Shown in pieces: positions 40,973 to 48,433 of a stretch of 64,000 nt of DNA. Source of the stretch: Thermoanaerobaculum sp. Lineage in GTDB: Bacteria; Acidobacteriota; Thermoanaerobaculia; Multivoradales; UBA5704. The position numbers and the translations under genes were made by a program. Position 1 is the first letter of the stretch, and each line of letters opens with the position of its first letter. The notes beneath the pieces were generated by a model that saw only the letters and a program-made list of their open reading frames with translations, was not told the DNA's origin and did no database searches. The stretch is taken from contig JAJKHS010000118.1 in assembly GCA_021154885.1 (NCBI GenBank), forward strand, positions 43,628 to 107,627, written 5' to 3'.

Positions 40973-41365
40973 CTAATCCTCCCCAGCGGCCCACAACGTC
41001 AACCCCATCCTCCGGGCCAGGAAGAGCAGGTGCTCCAGCCGCTGGAGGAAGTCGAGGAGCCCGGGCCAGCCCAGCTCCTCGCCCAAGCGGATATCCCCCG
41101 TCCCCGCGAGCCCTACCCAGTCCGGCGGCGCGGGGAGCTCCCGCCGCTTCGCCCGCGCTGCCAGCTCCGCCACCTCCCGGGCCAAGGCCTCCCGCGCCTC
41201 CTCGGAGAGGGGCGTGTCCTCCTCTCGCGGGAGATCCCGCAGCGCCCGGAGAGTGGGGAAGCCGTCGAGCCCCGCGAGGTACTCCGCCAGCTCGTCGTCG
41301 AGCCCGGCTTGGGATTCTTCGAGGAATACCCCATCCTCGTCGGCCAGCAGCAGCGTCCAGCCCAT
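40973..41365 (-). CDS. Hypothetical 130-aa acidic helical protein
   Basis: Starts at ATG 41365 (GWTLLLADEDGVFLEESQAG) and ends in helix-rich LLDFLQRLEHLLFLARRMGL. It is Leu/Glu/Ala-rich and soluble. No domain recognised. It is divergent from the first ECF sigma gene; the roughly 155-bp gap contains the sigma-gene promoter. Confidence 0.6.
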   Translation of the reverse strand: MGWTLLLADEDGVFLEESQAGLDDELAEYLAGLDGFPTLRALRDLPREEDTPLSEEAREALAREVAELAARAKRRELPAPPDWVGLAGTGDIRLGEELGWPGLLDFLQRLEHLLFLARRMGLTLWAAGED

Positions 41366-41416
41366 GGCGGCGGTACCTTATCAGCCGCAGCTCCAGCCGC
41401 CCAGCCGGGCAAGGAA

Positions 41417-41445
41417 TTGACAGCGCGTCCCAGGCAGCATATGTT
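41417..41445 (+). promoter_or_regulatory. Sigma-70-type promoter of CHAT module A
   Basis: TTGACA (41417-41422), a 17-bp spacer and TATGTT (41440-41445) upstream of the ECF sigma gene at 41521. The -35 is perfect and the -10 matches four of six bases; expected start near 41452. Module B has a similar element at 46816. Confidence 0.6.
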
Positions 41446-41520
41446 GACGGTGGAAGTATTTACGCAGTCCCATGTCCTTTCCTCTGAGACCAACGCCCGG
41501 CGGCTTGACGCGGCCTGTGG

Positions 41521-42198
41521 ATGTCTGAGCCCATTGAGACGTCCAGCGGAGGTGCGCCCCCTTCCGGCTATCGTCCCTTGAGACCTGAGCCGGTGGAACG
41601 CGATCCAACTCTCGAGCTCATCGCGCAGATCCAGGCGGGTAACCGCGTCGACGAGAGCTCGGCGGAGCTTTTCAGAAAGTTCCGGCCCGGCGTCCAGTCC
41701 TTCTTCGTCCGCAAGGGCTTTTCGACCGAAGACAGCCGGGACCTAACCCAGGATGTGTTCCTCCGTGTCTTCAAGGGCATAGACACCTTTCGACGGGAGT
41801 CGAGGTTCGAGAGGTGGTTATGGGAGATCGCCGCGCACATCTACTTCAACGAGGTCCGCCGGCGGCGGACGGAGAAACGGGATGGCCTGGAGCAGTCGTT
41901 GGACGCACCCGTGGAGAGCGACGACGGGATCAGTCCGGCCCCCGCCATTTCTTCCTCGGACCCCAGCCCTGAGGAACAGGTTATCAAGGGCCAGCAGTTG
42001 GCCTTCTTCCGTGCCGCTCTCCAGGAGCTGCCGGACCAGATGCGCCGCTGCTGCCTCCTCCGCTACGAGAAAGGCCTCAAATACCAGGAGATCGCGATCG
42101 TGATGAAGATCTCGATCGAGACCGTCAAGGCGCACCTGCACCAGGCCCGCAAGCGGCTGGCGGCCCGGTTGGAAACCAGGAGAGAGAACGACTCGTGA
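41521..42198 (+). CDS. ECF RNA polymerase sigma factor, module A
   Basis: A 225-aa ECF sigma factor. Region 2 reads DSRDLTQDVFLRVFKGIDTF and ESRFERWLWEIAAHIYFNEV; region 4 reads KGLKYQEIAIVMKISIETVK followed by AHLHQARKRLAARL. The N-terminal 35 residues are disordered. It is near-identical in these blocks to the sigma factor at 46908. The stop region overlaps the anti-sigma GTG by four bases, the usual sign of co-regulation. It probably directs transcription in response to a signal sensed by the anti-sigma factor. Confidence 0.93.
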   Translation: MSEPIETSSGGAPPSGYRPLRPEPVERDPTLELIAQIQAGNRVDESSAELFRKFRPGVQSFFVRKGFSTEDSRDLTQDVFLRVFKGIDTFRRESRFERWLWEIAAHIYFNEVRRRRTEKRDGLEQSLDAPVESDDGISPAPAISSSDPSPEEQVIKGQQLAFFRAALQELPDQMRRCCLLRYEKGLKYQEIAIVMKISIETVKAHLHQARKRLAARLETRRENDS

Positions 42199-42959
42199 CC
42201 GACGAAACCGCCGATCTGGACAGGCTCTTCACCCGCTTGGCGGACGAGGGCCGCCCTCGCGACCCGGACGACCACCCCGCTCCGGAGAAGCTCTCCGCCT
42301 ACCTCGCGAACGAGCTGTCCCCCGAGGAGGACGACGCCCTCCAGGAGCACCTCACCCAGTGCACCCTCTGCTCCGACCTGCTCCTGGACCTCCAGCGCTT
42401 CCTCGACCCGCCGTCGGAGGACCGTCCCCGGGAAGGGGTTGCCGACTTCGAGACGGCGGCGGAGTGGCGGGAGCTCCGGAAGAAGCTGCGGACCCAGGCT
42501 CCGCCCGCGGTGAGGAAGAGGAGTCTCCTCCACAGGATCTCGGGGGCCCGGGTCCTCGCCGCGGTTCTGGCTTTCGTCTTCGTCGGGGCGGCATACTGGA
42601 TCATGGTGCTCGAAAGGCGGCTCTCCAGTCCCCGCGCCGTTCAGATCACGACGATCGAGGCATTGGGCAGCAAGAAAGGGGCGCCTGGTGCGGCCGAGCC
42701 AACGGCCTTTCGGCTGGGGAGCGCCGTCGGGTTCGATACTCACTCCGAACACCTTTATCTCAAGTACAGGCTGAACTTCAGAGACAAGGACGGCCGTATC
42801 CAGCAAACCATTGAGGCAAAGGAAGACGAAGGCGGAATGATCGGCGTGCTTCTACCGAAGGGCTCGCTGGACCCTGGGCTCTACCACGTCGAGGTTCTGG
42901 GGCTTGAAGGCGCTACGTCCAATCCAATACGGGAGTTCGATATTCGAATTTTGCGATAA
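42195..42959 (+). CDS. Transmembrane anti-sigma factor, module A
   Basis: A 254-aa protein. The cytosolic N-terminus has a zinc-finger anti-sigma motif: HPAPEKLSAYLANELSPEED, then HLTQCTLCSDLLL (HX~30CX2C). One transmembrane helix lies near residues 115-135 (ARVLAAVLAFVFVGAAYWIM). The outer domain is a beta-sandwich (LYLKYRLNFRDKDGRIQQTI, then GLYHVEVLGLEG). It should hold the sigma factor until the outer domain is disturbed or cut. GTG start overlaps the sigma stop. The CHAT gene follows 38 bp later. Confidence 0.88.
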   Translation: MTDETADLDRLFTRLADEGRPRDPDDHPAPEKLSAYLANELSPEEDDALQEHLTQCTLCSDLLLDLQRFLDPPSEDRPREGVADFETAAEWRELRKKLRTQAPPAVRKRSLLHRISGARVLAAVLAFVFVGAAYWIMVLERRLSSPRAVQITTIEALGSKKGAPGAAEPTAFRLGSAVGFDTHSEHLYLKYRLNFRDKDGRIQQTIEAKEDEGGMIGVLLPKGSLDPGLYHVEVLGLEGATSNPIREFDIRILR

Positions 42960-42997
42960 GCATTTGAAGTGTAGCCTTCTCTGGAGGAATCTGGGTC

Positions 42998-45928
42998 ATG
43001 GATTTATTGCAGTCCAAGGGAGGGGTGCGCCGACTCTTGTCGCTGAGCACTGTCCTTGGTGCGTTGATCCTCTCTGAAGGCTCCGGATCTTTCCGGGGAT
43101 CTCGGCCAGCGCCGCCGCCCGCCCGCCCCCCTGCGACGGCAAAGAAGGTCCCGAGCCCGCCGGCCAAGTCGTCGCCCATACGAAGGGAGTTTCTCAACTT
43201 CTACGACCAGAGCGGTGCTTTGTCTCTCGCCAAAGGCGAGGTCCACGCCTATAGCTTCGACCTCGAACCGGACGACTTTGTCGACATCGAGGTTGAGCAG
43301 CAGGGCTTGGACGTGACGGCGGATATCTATAGTCCTGGGAAGCAGCAGCATGTCAGGATTGATCGTTGGAACGGACACTCTGGACAGGAGAGCATTCCTC
43401 TCTTGGCGAAGGTTCCGGGCCACTACAAGGTCGAGTTGACGGGCGGCGGTAAGGGAACCTACCGGATTCTCATTCCTCGAAAGCGCAAGGCGACGGTGGG
43501 TGATCGCAACAACTCCAAGGGCGCCCTGGCTTATTGGCTCGGCACGGAGTTGAAGGACAAGCAGAGCGAGCAGGCGGAGTGCGAGTTTCGGAGGGCGCTC
43601 GAGTCCTGGAAGGCGAGCGGCTTTCACGCTGGACAGGCCGATGCGGCCTATGAGGTAGCGAAACTCCTCCGCGATCACGAGGCCTGGAAGGAAGCCCTTC
43701 CTTTGTTCCAGCAAGCTTCAGCTCTTTACCGGACGTTGGGGAATCGTCGACAAGAAGCCGTCATCCTTAATCATCTTGGCATCATCGTTGAGAAGCTCGG
43801 CGCCAGGGATCAGGCATTTCACCTTCTTGAAGAAGCCCTGGCGATTGCGCGTTCAGTGCCTGCTCCGGAGGTCGAGGCAACGACGCTCTTTAATCGGGGA
43901 AGGCTATATACCGAGTCGGGAGAATATGGGAAGGCACTGGCCGATCTCGAGACTGCCTTGGCGTGGCGGCGACAACACGAAGCTCCTGCGGACGTTGCGG
44001 AGGCTCTCAATGCGCTCGGCCGTGTGTACTACCTTTTGGAAGATCCGGATTCAGCCCTGCAGTTCCATCGACAAGCTGTGAGTTTCCTGAGAAAAGATCA
44101 AAACAACCTTATCATCGCCTTGACCCTCAAGCATATGGGGGATGCTTACAGAATTAAGGGTGACTTCCAGCGGGCGGAGTCCCGCTACCTTCTGGCTCGC
44201 AACCTGCTTCAGGGACGCCGTGGTCATTCCTACGAGCAAGCGACTATCTTGAACGGTCTCGGTCTCGCCTCTTTTTTGAGAGGGCACAACTCCGAAGCGC
44301 TGAGCTCGTTTCAGCAGTGCCAGAAGGCCTTTGCGGCTCAAGGTACTCCAGAAGATGTAGCCAACGCCTGGACCAACATCGGCTGGGTCCTTAGCTCCTT
44401 GAACCGCTTTGAGGACGCTGCTGGGGCCTACAGACAAGCTATGTCAGCGTTACGTGTCAATCAGCAGAGGCCAACGGAGGTGGCTATCAATTCGGGACTG
44501 GCTTGGTCCGAGTGGCGCCGTGGACACCTCGGTGCCGCTCAGGGATATATCGCGCGAGCCCTTCAACTGATGGAGTTGCTCCGCACGAAAGCCGAGCGTA
44601 AACCGCTGCGCACAAGCTTTCTGGCGGGCCGGCAGGATCTTTATGAGCTTCAAGTAGAGATTCTCATGGAGCAGCATCGGCGCGAGCCGGCTAAGGGCTA
44701 CGACCTCAAGGCGTTCGAAGCAAGTGAAAGGGCTCGGAGCCGCAGCCTTCTGGAGGATCTCGAGGGGAGGCCGGTAGTCCCTGCTATCTCCGTCCGGGAG
44801 ATTCAAAAGCGGGTCCTAGATAAGGATGTTGTCCTCCTCGAATACTTTCTCGGGGATAGGAAGAGCTTCCTGTGGGTGGTGACCCGGTCTACGTTCGCAA
44901 GCTACGAGTTGCCGGCAAGAGCCCAGATCGAAGCGCTCGCTCGCAAGGTCCACCCGCTCATGAGCAAGAGCAATAAACGCGAGGTCCAGAGCACTGCGAT
45001 TCGCCAGGCGACCGCTCTCAGCCGACTTCTCTTCGGGCCGGTGGCCGGCCGCCTCGAGAGAAAGAAGCTCCTGATCGTCTCGCCCCCAGCGCTCCAGTAC
45101 ATCTCCTTTGGGGCTCTCCCGGAAGATATTCGAGAGCAGGGCAGCAGGAATGGCTCTTGGCCAACTCCCTGGCTTTTTCACCATGAGATCGTGGTCGAAC
45201 CTTCCGCCATGACACTGGAGACCCTGCGCCGTCTGCATGAGGGCCGGCCCGCTCCGCCCCGGCTGATCGCGGAGCTTGGAGATCCAGTTTTTTCAAACTC
45301 CGACGAGAGGATAGACAGAAAATTCCGAGCGGCTCCTAGCAAACAAGATCCTTTTCCGCGATTGCGCTTTTCAGCTCAAGAAGCCGCAGCAATCCAAGCA
45401 GAGGCAATGGGGAAGCAGCAACTCTGGCTGGGTTTCGATGCCACCTGCCAAAGAGCGCTTTCCGGTGACTTGAAGAATTATAGGAATCTTCATTTCTCCA
45501 CACATGGCATCCTAGATCAGGAGAACCACGACCGTTCGGCTCTGGTGCTCTCCCTGGTGAACCCGTCGGGGAAGTCGATTGAGGGCTTTCTCCGGGCAGG
45601 CGAGATCGCAAAGCTCAAGCTACCCGCGGATCTCGTGGTCCTCAGTGCCTGCAAGACGGGACTTGGTCGTGAGATTCGGGGCGAGGGGCTGGTGGGCCTT
45701 ACTCAGGCGTTCTTCGTCGCCGGAGCCTCGCGGGTGGTTGTGAGCCTGTGGAACGTCGACGATCAGGCCACGTCCCATCTGATGGGACGCTTTTACCATA
45801 ATCTGTTTCAGGAGAGACTGTCTCCTGCGGCTTCCCTGAAGGAGGCCCAGGTCTGGATGTGGCGGCAGCGAAAATGGAGAGCACCAGCCTATTGGGCAGG
45901 ATTCGTTCTGCAAGGAGAGTGGCAATAG
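42998..45928 (+). CDS. Exported TPR-CHAT caspase-like protease, module A
   Basis: A 976-aa protein. The N-terminus has a hydrophobic export signal (RRLLSLSTVLGALILSEGSG) and a Pro-rich linker. Residues about 70-165 resemble a PPC beta-sandwich (VHAYSFDLEPDDFVDIEVEQ). About eight to ten TPR units follow (180-560; for example ALNALGRVYYLLEDPDSALQ). The C-terminal CHAT domain (about 640-976) has catalytic His836 in HFSTHGI and Cys885 in SACKTGLG, so it should be an active cysteine protease. TPRs may sense a ligand. Codon use is less GC-biased than in housekeeping genes. A small-peptide gene follows at 46059. Confidence 0.92.
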   Translation: MDLLQSKGGVRRLLSLSTVLGALILSEGSGSFRGSRPAPPPARPPATAKKVPSPPAKSSPIRREFLNFYDQSGALSLAKGEVHAYSFDLEPDDFVDIEVEQQGLDVTADIYSPGKQQHVRIDRWNGHSGQESIPLLAKVPGHYKVELTGGGKGTYRILIPRKRKATVGDRNNSKGALAYWLGTELKDKQSEQAECEFRRALESWKASGFHAGQADAAYEVAKLLRDHEAWKEALPLFQQASALYRTLGNRRQEAVILNHLGIIVEKLGARDQAFHLLEEALAIARSVPAPEVEATTLFNRGRLYTESGEYGKALADLETALAWRRQHEAPADVAEALNALGRVYYLLEDPDSALQFHRQAVSFLRKDQNNLIIALTLKHMGDAYRIKGDFQRAESRYLLARNLLQGRRGHSYEQATILNGLGLASFLRGHNSEALSSFQQCQKAFAAQGTPEDVANAWTNIGWVLSSLNRFEDAAGAYRQAMSALRVNQQRPTEVAINSGLAWSEWRRGHLGAAQGYIARALQLMELLRTKAERKPLRTSFLAGRQDLYELQVEILMEQHRREPAKGYDLKAFEASERARSRSLLEDLEGRPVVPAISVREIQKRVLDKDVVLLEYFLGDRKSFLWVVTRSTFASYELPARAQIEALARKVHPLMSKSNKREVQSTAIRQATALSRLLFGPVAGRLERKKLLIVSPPALQYISFGALPEDIREQGSRNGSWPTPWLFHHEIVVEPSAMTLETLRRLHEGRPAPPRLIAELGDPVFSNSDERIDRKFRAAPSKQDPFPRLRFSAQEAAAIQAEAMGKQQLWLGFDATCQRALSGDLKNYRNLHFSTHGILDQENHDRSALVLSLVNPSGKSIEGFLRAGEIAKLKLPADLVVLSACKTGLGREIRGEGLVGLTQAFFVAGASRVVVSLWNVDDQATSHLMGRFYHNLFQERLSPAASLKEAQVWMWRQRKWRAPAYWAGFVLQGEWQ

Positions 45929-46058
45929 GATGTGCGGGTGCCGTGCTCCTCTTGCGCCGAGCGGCTAAACATCGTGCGACTTCAGGTGTCTTTTCTCAAG
46001 GAGGCTTGGGGAGTGTCCTCTCCCCAGGAGGGATAAACAACCAGGCAAGGAGGGAGTC

Positions 46059-46229
46059 ATGGCTGAGCCAGGAAAGCGCCACGTCGATACTCATGCGAAG
46101 GACCCCAAGCATAGGAAGGAGGACGATGGAGGTGATCGCGGAGATGACAAAACACCTTCGAGCGGAACCGCAGGAAGCGATACGAGCGTCAGAATTCCTC
46201 CTACTAACGATCGAGATGGCGATTCTTAG
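46059..46229 (+). CDS. 56-aa charged disordered peptide, module A
   Basis: A short gene downstream of the CHAT gene with a caaggagggagtc Shine-Dalgarno. The peptide is Asp/Gly/Lys-rich (HRKEDDGGDRGDDKTPSSG) and ends with a Pro-Thr-Asn-Asp-rich tail (VRIPPTNDRDGDS). It has no signal peptide and no hydrophobic core. A similar peptide follows the second CHAT gene, with the same order DDGG-like block, Thr-Pro, then a V-x-P-P-x-N-like tail. A strong hairpin follows at 46253. Function unknown; it may be a protease substrate, an inhibitor or a sigma-pathway modulator. Confidence 0.7.
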   Translation: MAEPGKRHVDTHAKDPKHRKEDDGGDRGDDKTPSSGTAGSDTSVRIPPTNDRDGDS

Positions 46230-46252
46230 GAGCTAATTCGGCCTGATCCCGC

Positions 46253-46283
46253 GGACCGGCGAGCTTCTCGCCGGTCCATTTTC
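46253..46283 (+). terminator. Intrinsic terminator after module A
   Basis: A perfect 11-bp stem, GGACCGGCGAG / CTCGCCGGTCC, with a 3-nt loop is followed by ATTTTC. It lies 23 bp after the small-peptide stop and 20 bp before the lipoprotein gene, closing the module A transcript. Confidence 0.82.
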
Positions 46284-46302
46284 GACAAGAGAGGAATGAC
46301 GA

Positions 46303-46683
46303 GTGAAACGAAAGATGGCATTCGCTCTGGCGATCCTCCTGGTGGCCATCCTGGCTTGCCACTCGGAGAGCCGCCCCCGATCCGACAAATCGTTCGATGA
46401 CATCTGTCACCTCGTCTCCGGCAAAACGGCTGACGAAGTCGAGGCGATTCTCGGCAAGCCCAATACGCGCGAGAAGCTCGCGGTGGGCGATTGGCGATGG
46501 GTGTGGTGGAACTACACCTTCTTGAAGGGGGACAACTATCCTCCGGAAGTCCGGGACAAGCCGGTTCATCTGGAGATCATGTTCTCCAGCCAGGCCCAGG
46601 TGCCCGATTCCCAATGGCGGGTCGGCGGTCCTCTGGCGGTGAGCTACGCCTTTCCGCAGGTGCCGACGACTGGCGCTCTGTAG
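46303..46683 (+). CDS. BamE/SmpA-like lipoprotein
   Basis: A 126-aa exported protein with a lipobox (VAILAC, lipid Cys near residue 19) and a BamE-like pattern: VSGKTADEVEAILGKPNTRE, then a WRWVWWNYTF strand. BamE-like domains occur in outer-membrane assembly and in many unrelated envelope proteins. It lies between the two CHAT modules and after a terminator, so it may have its own promoter. GTG start at 46303; an internal ATG at 46315 would shorten the signal. Confidence 0.78.
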   Translation: MKRKMAFALAILLVAILACHSESRPRSDKSFDDICHLVSGKTADEVEAILGKPNTREKLAVGDWRWVWWNYTFLKGDNYPPEVRDKPVHLEIMFSSQAQVPDSQWRVGGPLAVSYAFPQVPTTGAL

Positions 46684-46815
46684 TTGAGGTCTTCTTCGCC
46701 CGGGATTGAAATCCCGGGCTACCGACGGTGTCCCCTCCGGGGCCCAAGAACGCTCCTGGCGGTCCCGGCGGGGACTCCCGCAGGCATTCTTCGCGCCATG
46801 GGGCGGGGCGTCTCA

Positions 46816-46845
46816 TTGACAGCTCCCCTCGGGGAGTCATATCGT
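46816..46845 (+). promoter_or_regulatory. Sigma-70-type promoter of CHAT module B
   Basis: TTGACA (46816-46821), an 18-bp spacer and TATCGT (46840-46845) upstream of the second ECF sigma gene. The spacer holds a small dyad (ctcccc/ggggag) that could be an operator. The 5' leader to the ATG at 46908 is about 55 nt. Confidence 0.5.
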
Positions 46846-46907
46846 CTTGGCGATGCCTCAACTCGCTGCGCTGCAGCTCGATCGTCACGCCGCCCGATTC
46901 CGGAATC

Positions 46908-47579
46908 ATGGGACCCCCGAGCGGAACCGGTGATCCATCGGGCGGCGGCTCTCCCCCTGTGAGCCCCGAAGAAGACAAGAGCCGCTGGGTCACGCTGCAG
47001 ATCCAGGCGGGGATCCAGCGGGAGGAGAACTTCCACCGTCTCTACGATCTCCACTCTCCATGGGTGTACAGGTTCTTCAGGCGCAAGGGCCAATCTGACG
47101 AAGATTCCAAAGATCTCACCCAAGATGTCTTTTTTCGGGTCTCCAAGGGTATAGACGCCTTTCGCTATGAGTCAAGGTTCGAGAGGTGGCTATTGAAGAT
47201 CGCGAGGCACGTGCTCTCCAACCATGTACGGAGCCAGAAGACAGGGAAGCGTGATGCTCAGGAGTATTCTCTCGATGCAGGGGTGGACGCGGAGGACGGC
47301 AGCGGCGCAGTCTTGCAGGTGCCGGACCTGTCCGCCGATCCCCTGGACCAGGCGATCTGGCGGCAGCAGCGGTCCGCCTTGCGCGAGGCGCTGCTGGAGC
47401 TGCCGTCTCAGATGCGCTTCTGCTGCATGCAACGGTACGAGAGAGGGCTCAAGTACGAGGAGATTGCCGTCGTGATGAAGATCTCCATCGAGACCGTCAA
47501 GGCGCACCTGCACCAGGGCCGCAAGCGGCTGGCCGCCAGGCTCGGCGTCGAGACACCTCCGGGAAAGGACCAGAGGTAG
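46908..47579 (+). CDS. ECF RNA polymerase sigma factor, module B
   Basis: A 223-aa paralogue of the module A sigma factor. Region 2: DSKDLTQDVFFRVSKGIDAF and ESRFERWLLKIARHVLSNHV; region 4: RGLKYEEIAVVMKISIETVK then AHLHQGRKRLAARL. The frame is open upstream to 46728, but the promoter at 46816 and low-quality residues favour ATG 46908 (GPPSGTGDPSGGGSPP). The anti-sigma gene starts three bases after its stop. Confidence 0.92.
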   Translation: MGPPSGTGDPSGGGSPPVSPEEDKSRWVTLQIQAGIQREENFHRLYDLHSPWVYRFFRRKGQSDEDSKDLTQDVFFRVSKGIDAFRYESRFERWLLKIARHVLSNHVRSQKTGKRDAQEYSLDAGVDAEDGSGAVLQVPDLSADPLDQAIWRQQRSALREALLELPSQMRFCCMQRYERGLKYEEIAVVMKISIETVKAHLHQGRKRLAARLGVETPPGKDQR

Positions 47580-47582
47580 ACC

Positions 47583-48305
47583 GTGAGCGAGGATGCCAGG
47601 AATCTGCACGGATTCTCCTCGCCGGACCCGCTTCCGGACCCCGAGCAGCATCCGGACCCCGACCGTCTGTACGCCTATCAGGTCGACGAGCTCACTCCGG
47701 AGGAGGACCTGGAGATCCAGGAGCATCTGGCTCTGTGCGGCCATTGCACGGAGTTGCTCCTGGACGACCAGCGGTTCACGGCGCCCCCGACGCAGGAGGA
47801 GGCCGGGTTCAGCGAGTTTGAACGGGCCGCCGGCTGGCGGCAGTTGCGAGCGCGGCTGGACCAGGACGGCTTCTTCACCCGCGGTCGCCGGCGCTGGTGG
47901 CGGAGCCGCATCGCCACTGTGGCTGCGGTCTTCGTGCTGGCGATCCTGGGGGTCTCGATCTACCTGACCCACCAAGCGGAGCCGGAGCGGTTCCAGACCC
48001 TCAATCCGCTCAACAGCACTCGTGGCGGACCGTCCGAGGTCGATGAGGTCAAGCCGCCGGTGACGCTGTTGCTGCGGCCGGCCGAGACTCCCCTCGCCGA
48101 GTACCGGGCGGAGATCCGGGATCTCCAGGGGCGGCTCGTCAAGACGTCTCTCGGGCTGCGGCAGAACAGTCGAACTGAGGTGGAGCTGCCGCTGGACCGG
48201 GGCGAGCTGCCCCGGGGGGAGTACCTGCTCAAGCTGCAGGGACTGCGAAACGGCCGGCTCGAGAAGGTCGCAGACTACCGCTTCAGGATTGTGCAGGCCG
48301 AGTAG
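47583..48305 (+). CDS. Transmembrane anti-sigma factor, module B
   Basis: A 240-aa paralogue of the module A anti-sigma factor. Zinc-finger motif: HPDPDRLYAYQVDELTPEED then HLALCGHCTELLL. One transmembrane helix (RSRIATVAAVFVLAILGVSI, about residues 108-127). The outer beta-sandwich is clear: YRAEIRDLQGRLVKTSLGL, ELPLDRGELPRGEYLLKLQG, DYRFRIVQAE. GTG start. The CHAT gene begins about 130 bp later, so a second promoter is possible. Confidence 0.88.
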   Translation: MSEDARNLHGFSSPDPLPDPEQHPDPDRLYAYQVDELTPEEDLEIQEHLALCGHCTELLLDDQRFTAPPTQEEAGFSEFERAAGWRQLRARLDQDGFFTRGRRRWWRSRIATVAAVFVLAILGVSIYLTHQAEPERFQTLNPLNSTRGGPSEVDEVKPPVTLLLRPAETPLAEYRAEIRDLQGRLVKTSLGLRQNSRTEVELPLDRGELPRGEYLLKLQGLRNGRLEKVADYRFRIVQAE

Positions 48306-48433
48306 CCCCGCCGCGCCGCGCGCCCATCCCCACGGCGCGTCCATTCAGATAGAATCGAGGCTCTGCTTTCAAACTGGAGTTTCTCGCCGGGCTTCGGGCG
48401 CGGTCGTTGGCTTCAGGAAGGGAGTCTCTCGCA

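Noticed and set aside
40205..41581. A 458-codon open frame on the plus strand through the repeat array, and a 187-codon frame on the minus strand (40408-40971)
   Set aside because: Both are by-products of GC-rich repeats; the 20/21-bp unit spacing shifts frame between units, composition is Arg-rich and repetitive, and no start or domain is credible.
45859..46236. A 125-codon plus-strand frame overlapping the end of CHAT gene A
   Set aside because: It overlaps the CHAT C-terminus in another frame, and the better-supported 56-aa gene at 46059 with its own Shine-Dalgarno uses a different frame.
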